Assembly (NCBI GenBank): GCA_900755985.1
Contig: CAAEIL010000089.1
Coordinates: 1-21,509, forward strand
Source: Bacteroidales bacterium
GTDB taxonomy: Bacteria > Bacteroidota > Bacteroidia > Bacteroidales > Muribaculaceae
Reading direction: 5' to 3'
DNA length: 21,509 nucleotides
A program made the position numbers and the translations under genes. This document shows, piece after piece, positions 6,670 to 14,168 of the stretch; the first letter of the stretch is position 1, and each line of letters starts with the position of its first letter. The notes beneath the pieces were generated by a model, which searched no databases, was not told where the DNA came from, and saw only the letters and a list, made by a program, of their open reading frames with translations.

Positions 6670-7586
6670 GTTTTGGTGTATGAGCTGTCGTTTGGTGCCT
6701 TGGGTGTTTCGGCGTTTCCGGCGATTTGTGCCACGCGGTCGGCTATGCGCTCCATCAGCCACCTTGGTGTCGAAGTGGCTCCGCAGATGCCTACGGTATT
6801 GACACCGTCAAGGTCGGCGTCGGTGATGTCGTCGGGACTGCCTACCAGATGCGTCCGCGGGTTGACGCTAAGGCAGTGGTCGTAGAGTATTCGGCCGTTG
6901 CTGCTCTTGGCTCCGGCCACAAAATAGATGACCTGATGGGCGGAGGCAAATTCTTTTAGCCAGTCGACGCGGTTGGCGACCTGACGACAGATGGTGTCGT
7001 AGTGTTCGAAGCTGACTCCGGGCTTCAGGCGCCGCTTTATCTCGGCAATTATGCTGCTGAATCCCTCGAGACTCTTTGTGGTCTGGCTGTACAGGGCGAT
7101 GTCGCGCGAAAAGTCCACTCGGTCGAGCTGTCCGGCGCTTTCGATGACGATTGCCGTGCCGTCGGTCTGGCCGACGAGGCCATTTACCTCGGCGTGTCCC
7201 TGTCGGCCGTAGATAAGAATCTGCAGTGAGGGATTGGAGCGCAGCGAGCGGTCGTATGCGTCCTTGATGCGTTGCTGCAGGCGCAAGACGACGGGACATG
7301 TGGCGTCAATAAGCGTTATGCCGTTGGCCTTTGCGCGGGCGTAGGTCGACGGCGGCTCGCCGTGGGCGCGCAGAAGCAGTTTTGCGCCGTGAAGACTGTC
7401 AAGGGCGTCATGGTCTATGGTGATGAGACCTTTCGAACGCAGTCGTTCAACTTCGGCGTTGTTGTGCACGATGTCGCCCAGACAGTAAAGCCCGGGGGTG
7501 CGCGAAAGTTCTTCCTCGGCCTTGTTGATGGCCGTGGTTACTCCGAAGCAGAAGCCTGACTGGCGGTCGATTTCGATTTTAACCAT
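6666..7586 (-). CDS. ispH: 4-hydroxy-3-methylbut-2-enyl diphosphate reductase (IspH/LytB)
   Basis: IspH is the last step of the MEP isoprenoid pathway, making IPP and DMAPP from HMBPP with an oxygen-sensitive iron-sulfur cluster. The 306-residue length is normal. Cluster cysteines are Cys13 (GFCFGV), Cys97 (DATCPVV) and Cys200 (DTICRQ). Substrate and catalytic residues are His41 (DIVHNN), His75 (LRAHGE), and His131 with Glu133 (GHAEV). The C-terminal signature is GICGATSTP. The last 15 or so residues are a polar tail. The start ATG at 7586 overlaps the cmk stop region by 8 bp, and the stop overlaps the next ATG by 4 bp, so it is embedded in a tight operon. Co-transcription with an oxygen-reducing flavodiiron protein fits the need to protect its cluster, which is inference. 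Confidence 0.97.
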   Translation of the reverse strand: MVKIEIDRQSGFCFGVTTAINKAEEELSRTPGLYCLGDIVHNNAEVERLRSKGLITIDHDALDSLHGAKLLLRAHGEPPSTYARAKANGITLIDATCPVVLRLQQRIKDAYDRSLRSNPSLQILIYGRQGHAEVNGLVGQTDGTAIVIESAGQLDRVDFSRDIALYSQTTKSLEGFSSIIAEIKRRLKPGVSFEHYDTICRQVANRVDWLKEFASAHQVIYFVAGAKSSNGRILYDHCLSVNPRTHLVGSPDDITDADLDGVNTVGICGATSTPRWLMERIADRVAQIAGNAETPKAPNDSSYTKT

Positions 7587-8292
7587 TGTCAGTGATGCGA
7601 GCCTTGGCTAAGGCCTTGTTGAATTGTTCGAGAAGCCAGCTGTTTTGCTGTTCGCGGGACATATTGGAGTTGTCGAGGTCTATGGCGTCATCGGCTCGGC
7701 GCAGGGGTGATACCTCGCGGTTTAGGTCGATGTTATCGCGGTGTTCGACATTGGCCAGGACCTGGTCGAAAGTAACACCGGTGTCACCCTTGGCGACAAG
7801 TTCGTCGTAGCGGCGTTGTGCGCGTGTCAGAGCCGGCGCGTTGACAAAAATCTTGAGTTCGGCGTCGGGAAATACCGTGGTGCCGATGTCGCGTCCGTCC
7901 ATGACTATGCCTTTTTCGCGGCCCATCTGCTGCATGATGTCGCTGAGGTAGCGTCGCACTTCGGCGTCGGCGGCGACTTCCGATACGTGGCCCGATACTT
8001 CCATGCTGCGTATCTGCTGTTCGATGTCACGGCCGTTGAGCACGGTGTGTTGCGTGCCGTCGGGCTGTGGGGCAAAGTCTATGCTTACTGATGGCAGGGC
8101 GAGGTGCAGGGCTTCAGTATCGAGTTGACCGTCAGTGCTGATAATATTGTTTTCGAGGGCGTATAACGTGACCGAGCGATACATGGCGCCCGAGTCGATA
8201 TAACGGTAACCTACGGCAGCGGCAAGGGCGCGCGCCATAGTGCTTTTGCCTGACGACGAAAAGCCGTCAATGGCTATGATGATTTTTTTCAT
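7579..8292 (-). CDS. cmk: cytidylate kinase
   Basis: Cmk phosphorylates CMP and dCMP to the diphosphates with ATP, in nucleotide salvage and RNA-turnover recycling in the cytoplasm. The 237-residue protein starts MKKIIIAIDGFSSSGKST, with the P-loop GFSSSGKST at 10-18. YIDSGAMYRSVT binds the nucleotide, and MDGRDIGTTVFPDAELKIFV is the cytidylate-kinase signature that separates it from other NMP kinases. RRYDEL and the NxDR-like NIDLNREVSPL segment form the lid and end region. The ATG at 8292 is chosen because homology starts there; an upstream in-frame start adds seven unrelated residues. It overlaps ispH by 8 bp. A TAGTTTTG box at 8358-8351 may start the operon. It follows porQ by 98 bp. Confidence 0.96.
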   Translation of the reverse strand: MKKIIIAIDGFSSSGKSTMARALAAAVGYRYIDSGAMYRSVTLYALENNIISTDGQLDTEALHLALPSVSIDFAPQPDGTQHTVLNGRDIEQQIRSMEVSGHVSEVAADAEVRRYLSDIMQQMGREKGIVMDGRDIGTTVFPDAELKIFVNAPALTRAQRRYDELVAKGDTGVTFDQVLANVEHRDNIDLNREVSPLRRADDAIDLDNSNMSREQQNSWLLEQFNKALAKARITDNG

Positions 8293-8350
8293 AATTGTAG
8301 ATTGATTCCGCACGGCGGATGTTGACGGATTGTTGGGTCCGTTGTATATT

Positions 8351-8358
8351 CAAAACTA
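8351..8358 (-). promoter_or_regulatory. candidate -7 box for the cmk-ispH-flavodiiron operon
   Basis: The minus strand reads TAGTTTTG, matching TAnnTTTG, about 58 bp before the cmk ATG and just after the porQ stop. No good -33 TTTG is present, so read-through from porQ is an alternative source of transcripts. Confidence 0.45.
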
Positions 8359-8390
8359 TGTTTTATGCGTTTTTGTTCGGCGCTGCCGTT

Positions 8391-9464
8391 TCAGCGGTTG
8401 AGTATGTCGTTGAGCGAACAACTGAGGTTGAGCATAAAAGTCGTAGCTCCGGTATGTGGTTGTGCAAAGGCAATGCCGACACCGAAGGCCTTGACACGAA
8501 TGCCGCCTGCAAGCGAAAATCCCGAAAGAAAGCTGCGCGAGTAGGTACTCATATCGGTGCGCGTCTTGTAGTTGTAACCCAGCCCGATGTACCAGTTGGG
8601 ATTTGAGACGAGGTCTATGCCGAATACGAGATGACGGAAAAGATTGGAGCCGAACGAATCCTTTTTTTCAAAATCATCGTCGGTGGTACCGTCGCCGCTG
8701 TCGTAGTATGGGAGTTTCCACTTAGTTAGATTCCAGGCTGTCACCGAGAAGCGCAGGGGTAGGTTGCCGAAAGTCTGCGACCATCCCAGACGCAGGTCGA
8801 TGGGCAGACGGTCGTAGCTGTCGTTGAAACGTTTGACCTGACCACCGAGGTTGGCGACAACTAACGAAAGTGACAGGTCGCGCTCGGGATTGTAGTAATT
8901 GATGCCAAGATCGGTGGCAATGGCAAAAGCCGAATAGTCGGCATATCCGCTGTACAGCATCTTCAGGTTGGCGCCGCCGCGTATGCGGTCGGTGATGTCG
9001 TACGAGTACATGACGCCAAAAGAAACATCCTTGGGCGAAAATTCGCCGATGATGGCGCCTGAGGCGTCGGTCTCCTTCATCGAGCCATATCCGAAGTATG
9101 AAATCTGGCCACCTAAAGTACCGTGGGCTCCGACCGAGTGCGCATAGCGTACGCCGGCAAAGTTGGAACCGCCGATATAGCGCATATAGTTAAGTGCTAC
9201 CTGACCGGACATTTCCTGCCCCAGAAGGGCCGGGTTTTGGTCTGTGGTGCTTATATCGTCGTCGACAAGCGTGATATTGACGCCGCCGAGTCCATATATT
9301 CGCGATGATGAGGTGACATTGAGAAAGTTATAAGCCGTGGATCCGTCCTGGGCCGAAACCGGCGAGACACATCCCGCAACTGCGGCCGCTATGGCCATAG
9401 TGCGCAGGGCCGTTTTTATAACTCCGATTTTCAATGTCTTATGATTGGTGATTGATGTTGGCAT
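8391..9464 (-). CDS. porQ: type IX secretion system protein PorQ
   Basis: PorQ is an outer-membrane beta-barrel protein of the type IX secretion system in Bacteroidota; with PorU, PorV and PorZ it belongs to the cell-surface machinery that processes cargo. The 357-residue protein has a signal peptide ending near residue 38 (CVSPVSA). It then has the family's hallmark start DGSTAYNFLNVTSSSRIYGLGGVNITLVDDD (described in part; residues about 40-70) and DQNPALLG. Repeated amphipathic strands of an FadL/PorV-like barrel follow, with FRHLVFGIDLVSNPNWYIGLGYNYK near the C-terminus. No other type IX gene is in the window. The ATG at 9464 is the only start giving a charged n-region. The -7 box ends 8 bp upstream, so the leader would be very short. 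porQ next to cmk fits Bacteroidales gene order as I remember it. Confidence 0.9.
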   Translation of the reverse strand: MPTSITNHKTLKIGVIKTALRTMAIAAAVAGCVSPVSAQDGSTAYNFLNVTSSSRIYGLGGVNITLVDDDISTTDQNPALLGQEMSGQVALNYMRYIGGSNFAGVRYAHSVGAHGTLGGQISYFGYGSMKETDASGAIIGEFSPKDVSFGVMYSYDITDRIRGGANLKMLYSGYADYSAFAIATDLGINYYNPERDLSLSLVVANLGGQVKRFNDSYDRLPIDLRLGWSQTFGNLPLRFSVTAWNLTKWKLPYYDSGDGTTDDDFEKKDSFGSNLFRHLVFGIDLVSNPNWYIGLGYNYKTRTDMSTYSRSFLSGFSLAGGIRVKAFGVGIAFAQPHTGATTFMLNLSCSLNDILNR

Positions 9465-9472
9465 TTATGCTG

Positions 9473-9480
9473 CAAAATTA
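9473..9480 (-). promoter_or_regulatory. -7 box for porQ, almost no leader
   Basis: TAATTTTG on the minus strand ends 8 bp before the porQ ATG, with a TTG 22 bp further upstream. A start site at the usual distance would leave a leader of only a few bases. Confidence 0.6.
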
Positions 9481-9655
9481 CACAATAATATTATATATAA
9501 CGCAATGCATCCTCAAATATTATCTGTTGTCCCATATATCGCCATTCATATAGCACCTCTCTTTCATCGACGCTATAGGCCGACCGGAGTTTCCCGGCTC
9601 TCTTGACGATTCACTTGTCGATACAGCGGAAAAAAGAACGCTTACTATCACAAAA

Positions 9656-9673
9656 ATATGTTATCGAACATAT
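9656..9673. repeat. 18-bp dyad, ATATGTT-ATCG-AACATAT
   Basis: Perfect 7-bp arms flank a 4-base centre, followed on the plus strand by GGCTTTTTTAAG. It lies in the 328-bp spacer between divergent porQ and the ROK kinase (9465-9792), about 50 bp upstream of the kinase -7 box. It could be an operator or a small hairpin. Apart from the two promoters, the spacer shows nothing else. Confidence 0.5.
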
Positions 9674-9721
9674 ATAGGCTTTTTTAAGACTTTTAGCTGC
9701 ACTGTCTCGACGAAAATTCAT

Positions 9722-9729
9722 TATCTTTG
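9722..9729 (+). promoter_or_regulatory. -7 box for the ROK kinase gene
   Basis: TATCTTTG, an exact TAnnTTTG match, lies 63 bp before the kinase ATG. The -33 region has no clear TTTG, which would fit a gene that needs an activator. Confidence 0.65.
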
Positions 9730-9792
9730 CCCGATAAAGCAAATATAAGTGGCTTTGAAAAATTAATTAACCAATAATTATATCATATTTCC

Positions 9793-10830
9793 ATGAAACC
9801 TTATGTCATTGGCATAGACCTGGGCGGTACCAACACCGTCTTTGGTATCGTCGACGCTCGCGGCGCCGTCATTGCATCTTCTTCAATAAAAACCGGCAAA
9901 CACGCCAAATTTGAGGATTACGTCGAAGAACTTTATCAGAGCATCACCACTCTTATAAAAGCTAACGACGCCGAGGGTAAAATCCACGGCATCGGCATCG
10001 GTGCGCCCAATGCCAACTACTATACCGGCATGATTGAGGCTGCTGTCAACCTTCTCTGGCCCATGCCTATTGACCTTGCCGGCACTCTTAGCAAGAAATT
10101 CGGCATACCCACCGCCTGCACCAATGACGCCAACGCCGCTGCTATCGGCGAAATGACATACGGTGTGGCCCGCGGTCTCAAGGACTTCATCATGATTACC
10201 CTTGGCACCGGCGTCGGCTCGGGTATCGTCATCAACGGCCAGCTTGTTTACGGCCATGACGGTTTTGCCGGCGAACTCGGTCACCTGATCATGAAACGCA
10301 ACAACGGACGTCTGTGCGGCTGCGGCCGTACCGGCTGCCTCGAAGCATACTGCTCGGCAACAGGTGTCGCACGTACAGCCCGCGAATTCCTTGAAGTCCG
10401 AAACGAACCGTCGCTGCTGCGCAATCTCGACATTGACAACATCACCTCGAAGGATGTCTACGATGCTGCCGTTGCCGGAGACAAACTCGCTCAGGATATT
10501 TTCGATTACACAGGCGATATTCTTGGGCAGGCTTTTGCCGACATGACAGTATTCTCGTCGCCTAAAGCATTCGTACTCTTCGGCGGTCTGGCCAAGGGCG
10601 GCGAACTGCTGCTGCGTCCCCTGCGCAACTCTATGGACCGCAACATGATGTGCATGTTCAAAGGCAAACCCAAAATCCTGCTTAGCGAACTCAAAGAAGC
10701 CGACGCCGCCGTCCTCGGCGCCTCGGCACTCGGATGGGAGGTCAAACCCCTTGAAGAAGCCGCCGCACCCGTTGCACCGGCAGCTCCCATCGCAGCACCG
10801 ACAGCAGCTCCCGCTGCCCCCCAGGCTTAA
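9793..10830 (+). CDS. ROK-family sugar kinase (glucokinase-like) with Ala/Pro tail
   Basis: This is a cytoplasmic ATP-dependent hexose kinase of the ROK family, most likely glucokinase. DLGGTN (residues 9-14) is the ATP phosphate loop. NDAN (111-114) holds the catalytic Asp, GTGVGSG (138-144) and ELGH (161-164) bind sugar and metal, and CGCGRTGCLEAY (175-186) is the zinc-binding ROK signature. No helix-turn-helix is present, so it is a kinase and not a repressor. The core ends near residue 318. The last 25 residues (about 321-345) are almost only Ala and Pro with a few Ile, Thr, Val and Gln, which is not part of the ROK fold. It is a single-gene unit with its own promoter and a strong terminator. 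Fructokinase or N-acetylmannosamine kinase activity cannot be ruled out. Confidence 0.92.
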   Translation: MKPYVIGIDLGGTNTVFGIVDARGAVIASSSIKTGKHAKFEDYVEELYQSITTLIKANDAEGKIHGIGIGAPNANYYTGMIEAAVNLLWPMPIDLAGTLSKKFGIPTACTNDANAAAIGEMTYGVARGLKDFIMITLGTGVGSGIVINGQLVYGHDGFAGELGHLIMKRNNGRLCGCGRTGCLEAYCSATGVARTAREFLEVRNEPSLLRNLDIDNITSKDVYDAAVAGDKLAQDIFDYTGDILGQAFADMTVFSSPKAFVLFGGLAKGGELLLRPLRNSMDRNMMCMFKGKPKILLSELKEADAAVLGASALGWEVKPLEEAAAPVAPAAPIAAPTAAPAAPQA

Positions 10831-10844
10831 ATTTGTTAAAGTAC

Positions 10845-10895
10845 AGACTCTTCGCGCCTTACGTTATTCGCAGGGTGCGAAGAGTCTTTATTTTA
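10845..10895 (+). terminator. intrinsic terminator after the ROK kinase
   Basis: AGACTCTTCGC (10845-10855) pairs perfectly with GCGAAGAGTCT (10877-10887), extended by a few inner pairs, and is followed by TTATTTTAT. It starts 15 bp after the kinase stop. Confidence 0.85.
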
Positions 10896-10937
10896 TCCTG
10901 ACAACAGGCCGACTGAACCGGACATAAGTCGCGGCGT

Positions 10938-10969
10938 GTTGGCGGTTTGCGAAATTATTGCTATCTTTG
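10938..10969 (+). promoter_or_regulatory. promoter for glyS (TTG, 20 bp, TATCTTTG)
   Basis: TTG at 10939-10941, a 20-bp spacer and TATCTTTG at 10962-10969 match the Bacteroidota pattern. The leader before the glyS ATG would be about 90 nt. I see no T-box or other riboswitch structure in it. Confidence 0.7.
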
Positions 10970-11063
10970 TGGCGCGTAGGGCTTTTGCGAGCCATGCGTC
11001 TGTGTGCCCCGACCTGCGGGCGACAGTTTGTCTAATTATTCTTATTATCACAGCTAAATCTCT

Positions 11064-12608
11064 ATGGCACAACAAGAAGATGTCTTTAAAAAAATCGTTT
11101 CACACGCCAAGGAATACGGTTTTGTCTTTCAGTCAAGTGAAATCTATGACGGTCTCGCCGCCGTTTATGACTACGGCCAGAACGGTGTCGAACTCAAAAA
11201 CAATATAAAACGCTATTGGTGGGAAGCCATGACACTGCTCCACGAAAACATCGTGGGCATTGATTCGGCAATTTTTATGCATCCCACAATATGGAAAGCT
11301 TCGGGCCATGTCGATGCTTTCAATGACCCCCTTATTGACAACCGCGACTCGAAAAAACGCTACCGCGCCGATGTCCTTATAGAGGAGCAGATAGCTAAAA
11401 TAGAGGATAAAATCGAAAAAGAAGTTGCCAAAGCAGCCAAGCGCTTCGGCGAAAGCTTTGATGCCGAGTTGTACCGCACGACCAATCCTCGTGTACTCGA
11501 ACATCAGAAACATCGCGACGAGTTGCATCAGCGCTACAGCGACGCTATGAATGCCAACGACCTTGACGGCCTCAAACAGATAATCCTTGACGAAGGCATT
11601 GTATGCCCAATCTCCGGCACTAAGAACTGGACCGACGTGCGTCAGTTCAATCTTATGTTCAAAACCGAAATGGGTTCGACGGCCGACGGCTCGATGACTG
11701 TTTATCTGCGTCCCGAAACGGCGCAGGGTATTTTCGTCAACTACCTCAACGTCCAGAAAACCGGCCGTATGCGTATTCCGTTCGGTATCGCACAGATTGG
11801 CAAGGCATTCCGCAACGAAATTGTAGCACGTCAGTTCATCTTCCGCATGCGCGAGTTCGAACAGATGGAAATGCAGTTCTTTGTCCGCCCCGGCGAGGAA
11901 ATCAAGTGGTTCAAACAGTGGAAAGAATGGCGCCTGAAGTGGCATAAGGCCCTCGGACTCGGCGACGAGAAATATCGCTATCACGATCACGAGAAACTGG
12001 CACACTACGCCAACGCAGCCACCGACATCGAATTCCTCATGCCTTTCGGATTCAAAGAAGTCGAGGGCATACACTCGCGCACTAATTTCGATCTGTCGCA
12101 GCACGAAAAATTCTCGGGTAAGAACATCAAGTACTTCGACCCCGAACTCAACGAGAGCTACGTGCCTTATGTCATCGAAACATCGATTGGTGTCGACCGC
12201 ATGTTTCTGAGTATACTTTGCTCGTCGTACGAGGAACAGAAACTCGAGGGCGGCGAAAGCCGCGTAGTCTTGCATCTGCCCGAAGCCCTCGCTCCGGTTA
12301 AGTGCGCCGTGATGCCCCTTGTACGCAAGGACGGCCTTCCCGACAAAGCCCGCGAAATTGTCAATGACCTCAAGTTTGACTTCGCCACACATTATGACGA
12401 GAAAGACTCTATCGGCAAACGCTATCGCCGACAGGATGCCATAGGCACTCCTTTCTGCATCACCGTTGACCATCAGACACTCGAAGACAATACCGTGACC
12501 CTGCGCGAGCGCGACTCCATGCAACAGACCCGCGTGGCTATTGACGACCTTCACAAGCTTATCCATAACCGCGTAAGCCTTAACTCGCTTCTGCGCCGTC
12601 TGGGCTGA
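11064..12608 (+). CDS. glyS: glycyl-tRNA synthetase (single-chain alpha2 type)
   Basis: This enzyme charges tRNA-Gly with glycine. The protein is one 514-residue chain of the dimeric class II type (eukaryote/archaeal-like), not the bacterial alpha2-beta2 enzyme; this is usual for Bacteroidota. Visible marks are YDYGQNGVELKNNIK (36-50), GHVDAFNDPL (81-90), YLRPETAQG (214-222), class II motif 2 FRNEI (249-253) with REFEQMEM (263-270), and motif 3 SIGVDR (374-379). The anticodon-binding domain fills about residues 405-514, with APVKCAVMPLV near its start. The ATG at 11064 begins MAQQEDVFKKIVSHAKEYGFVFQSSEIYDG, the normal start, described here only in part by its key Gly-Phe and Tyr-Asp-Gly positions. 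A long antisense frame across it is a codon-bias shadow. Confidence 0.98.
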   Translation: MAQQEDVFKKIVSHAKEYGFVFQSSEIYDGLAAVYDYGQNGVELKNNIKRYWWEAMTLLHENIVGIDSAIFMHPTIWKASGHVDAFNDPLIDNRDSKKRYRADVLIEEQIAKIEDKIEKEVAKAAKRFGESFDAELYRTTNPRVLEHQKHRDELHQRYSDAMNANDLDGLKQIILDEGIVCPISGTKNWTDVRQFNLMFKTEMGSTADGSMTVYLRPETAQGIFVNYLNVQKTGRMRIPFGIAQIGKAFRNEIVARQFIFRMREFEQMEMQFFVRPGEEIKWFKQWKEWRLKWHKALGLGDEKYRYHDHEKLAHYANAATDIEFLMPFGFKEVEGIHSRTNFDLSQHEKFSGKNIKYFDPELNESYVPYVIETSIGVDRMFLSILCSSYEEQKLEGGESRVVLHLPEALAPVKCAVMPLVRKDGLPDKAREIVNDLKFDFATHYDEKDSIGKRYRRQDAIGTPFCITVDHQTLEDNTVTLRERDSMQQTRVAIDDLHKLIHNRVSLNSLLRRLG

Positions 12609-12650
12609 TGCCATACTTTATCTTTATCAACCCTCAAAACAACAAAAACA

Positions 12651-13352
12651 GTGAATACAAATTATAACACCGGCAGAAATTACGGCGCTCCCGGCTTCGC
12701 TCCCAAGAAAGGTATCTCTAAAGCCAACATAATCTGGATATGTGTAGGCATTACACTTTTGTTCCTGCTTTTCGGAACGTGCTCGACCTACAATTCGGTA
12801 CAGAAATCATCGGTGGCTGTAGACGAGGCCTGGGGAAATGTCCAGACCCAGTATCAGCGCCGCCTCGACCTTATCCCCAATCTGGTGAACACCGTCAAGG
12901 GCGCCGCCGCACACGAAACTGATGTACAGAAAGGCACTGCCGAAGTCCGTTCAGGAGCTGTTGGCGAGTATGAAAAAGCTGAAAAAGAGCTGCTTGACGC
13001 TACTGAACAGGCCAAAGGTACATTCTCCGGTCCTGACGGGAAAGATGCTGTATCTCCCGCCAAATACTCGCGTCTTGACAATGCTTATGGTATTTATGTC
13101 AATGCCGTGCACGAAGCATATCCTCAGGTAACAGCCACTGATGCTTACAAAGACCTCATGGCTGAGCTTGCCGGTACCGAAAACCGCATCAACACAGCAC
13201 GTATGCGATACAACGAAACCGTCAAGAGCTATAATCTGGGTATAGTGACATTCCCGCGCAATCTTGTTGCCGGAGTGTTCGGCTTTCAGCCCAAACAGAT
13301 GTTCCAGGCTGAATCCGCCGCTGCCAAGGCACCGACTGTTGACTTTGAATAA
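12651..13352 (+). CDS. LemA family protein
   Basis: LemA proteins are single-pass membrane proteins with a helical bundle exposed outside the cytoplasm; their function is poorly known. The 233-residue protein has a Gly/Asn-rich N-tail (about residues 1-24), one membrane helix (about 27-46, IIWICVGITLLFLLFG), then the family core YNSVQKSSVAVDEAWGNV and QRRLDLIPNLVNTVKG (about 64-79), and the C-terminal signature YNETVKSYN with FPRNLVAGVFGF. The start is GTG at 12651: no in-frame ATG precedes it, and the N-tail would otherwise be cut. LemA genes often sit beside TPM-domain membrane proteins, but here the next gene is an FKBP-like lipoprotein 41 bp downstream. It follows glyS by 42 bp with no promoter seen, so a glyS-lemA-FKBP operon is likely. 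Confidence 0.92.
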   Translation: MNTNYNTGRNYGAPGFAPKKGISKANIIWICVGITLLFLLFGTCSTYNSVQKSSVAVDEAWGNVQTQYQRRLDLIPNLVNTVKGAAAHETDVQKGTAEVRSGAVGEYEKAEKELLDATEQAKGTFSGPDGKDAVSPAKYSRLDNAYGIYVNAVHEAYPQVTATDAYKDLMAELAGTENRINTARMRYNETVKSYNLGIVTFPRNLVAGVFGFQPKQMFQAESAAAKAPTVDFE

Positions 13353-13393
13353 TTTACTCTCCTATATATTAACCCCTCTCCTGTATAGATTAA

Positions 13394-13951
13394 ATGAAAT
13401 TCAAACACCTTGCCATATTGGCATTGCTTGCCGTCGTGCCCGCTCTATACTCGTGTGGTGATGACGATGATTTAACAACAGACCAGTACCAAGAGTGGAA
13501 TCAGACCAATATCGACTGGCTGACCCAGCTCGAAAACAAACGCAACCCTGACGGCTCGGCTTATTACACACGCCGTACGGCACCCTGGGATTCGCGCTCG
13601 TATGTACTTATGCACTATTTCGAGCGTAACGAACAGGCTCTTCGTCCGCTTTACACCTCGACCGTCGATATGCGCTATAAGGTGCATCTTTGTGATGGTA
13701 CAGGCATTGACTCCACAGATTTTATTACATCGCCGGTCCCGGGCGCTTTGCGTACCCAACTCAGTTCGACCGGCCTTATAAGCGGTTGGCCTATCGCTAT
13801 CACCGATATGCATGTCGGTGACAGCTGCGAGGTTATTATTCCTTACGGACTTGCTTACGGATTAAGCGGTTATGGCAACGTACCGCCATACTCCAATCTC
13901 CGGTTCAATATGCGCCTTGTCGATATTCCCTTCTACGAAGTCAAGCCTTGA
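13394..13951 (+). CDS. FKBP-type peptidyl-prolyl isomerase lipoprotein
   Basis: This is a predicted lipoprotein with a C-terminal FKBP domain, which would speed proline isomerisation during folding in the periplasm or at the outer membrane. The signal peptide ends in ALYSC with lipid-bearing Cys21, followed by Gly-Asp-Asp-Asp-Asp, an acidic run like surface-exposed lipoproteins of this phylum. Residues about 30-90 are a linker or dimer-like region. The FKBP core shows LISGWPIAITDMHVGDSCEV (cited by its GW, M-VGD positions, about 134-151), IPYGLAYG and PPYSNLRFNMRLVDI. Activity is not proven; several active-site aromatics cannot be checked by eye. The 185 residues are short for a full FkpA-type protein. 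It is the last gene before a hairpin and likely part of the glyS-lemA unit. Confidence 0.88.
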   Translation: MKFKHLAILALLAVVPALYSCGDDDDLTTDQYQEWNQTNIDWLTQLENKRNPDGSAYYTRRTAPWDSRSYVLMHYFERNEQALRPLYTSTVDMRYKVHLCDGTGIDSTDFITSPVPGALRTQLSSTGLISGWPIAITDMHVGDSCEVIIPYGLAYGLSGYGNVPPYSNLRFNMRLVDIPFYEVKP

Positions 13952-13976
13952 ATCACATAAACTGACTATCCCCCAA

Positions 13977-14011
13977 GAGGCTGCCCCGTAAAACAATTCC
14001 GGAGCAGCCTC
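13977..14011 (+). terminator. hairpin after the FKBP lipoprotein
   Basis: GAGGCTGC (13977-13984) pairs with GCAGCCTC (14004-14011), with further inner CCG/CGG pairing, followed by GTTTGCGTTT. It begins 25 bp after the stop. The T-tract is imperfect. Confidence 0.65.
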
Positions 14012-14071
14012 GTTTGCGTTTAAATCCGTATGTTTTGGGGGTGAGGTATAAGGGAGGTGAGATAAAAGTGA

Positions 14072-14093
14072 CGCCGGGCTCGGGGGCTCGGCG
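14072..14093. other. GC-rich stem-loop in the spacer
   Basis: CGCCGGGC (14072-14079) and GCTCGGCG (14086-14093) pair around a 6-base loop with one G-T pair. On the minus strand it is followed within a few bases by CTTTTATC, so it could end a transcript starting near 14325. This is inference. Confidence 0.4.
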
Positions 14094-14168
14094 CGGATGG
14101 ATTTCGTTGGTCTTACAAACTTTTGACGATGTTTGGTTATGTGATGATGATTGGTTTATTGGCTTTGA

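Noticed and set aside
10970..11063. T-box or other leader regulator before glyS
   Set aside because: No conserved T-box sequence or stacked stems visible in the roughly 90-nt leader.
11133..12614. 493-codon open frame antisense to glyS
   Set aside because: It mirrors the well-supported glyS gene. Its translation is Val/Phe/Ala-rich without any domain, as expected from codon bias on the opposite strand.
13971..14020. Possible riboswitch or attenuator near the FKBP gene 3' end
   Set aside because: The structure is a simple hairpin after a stop codon with no gene downstream on that strand; terminator is the simpler reading.
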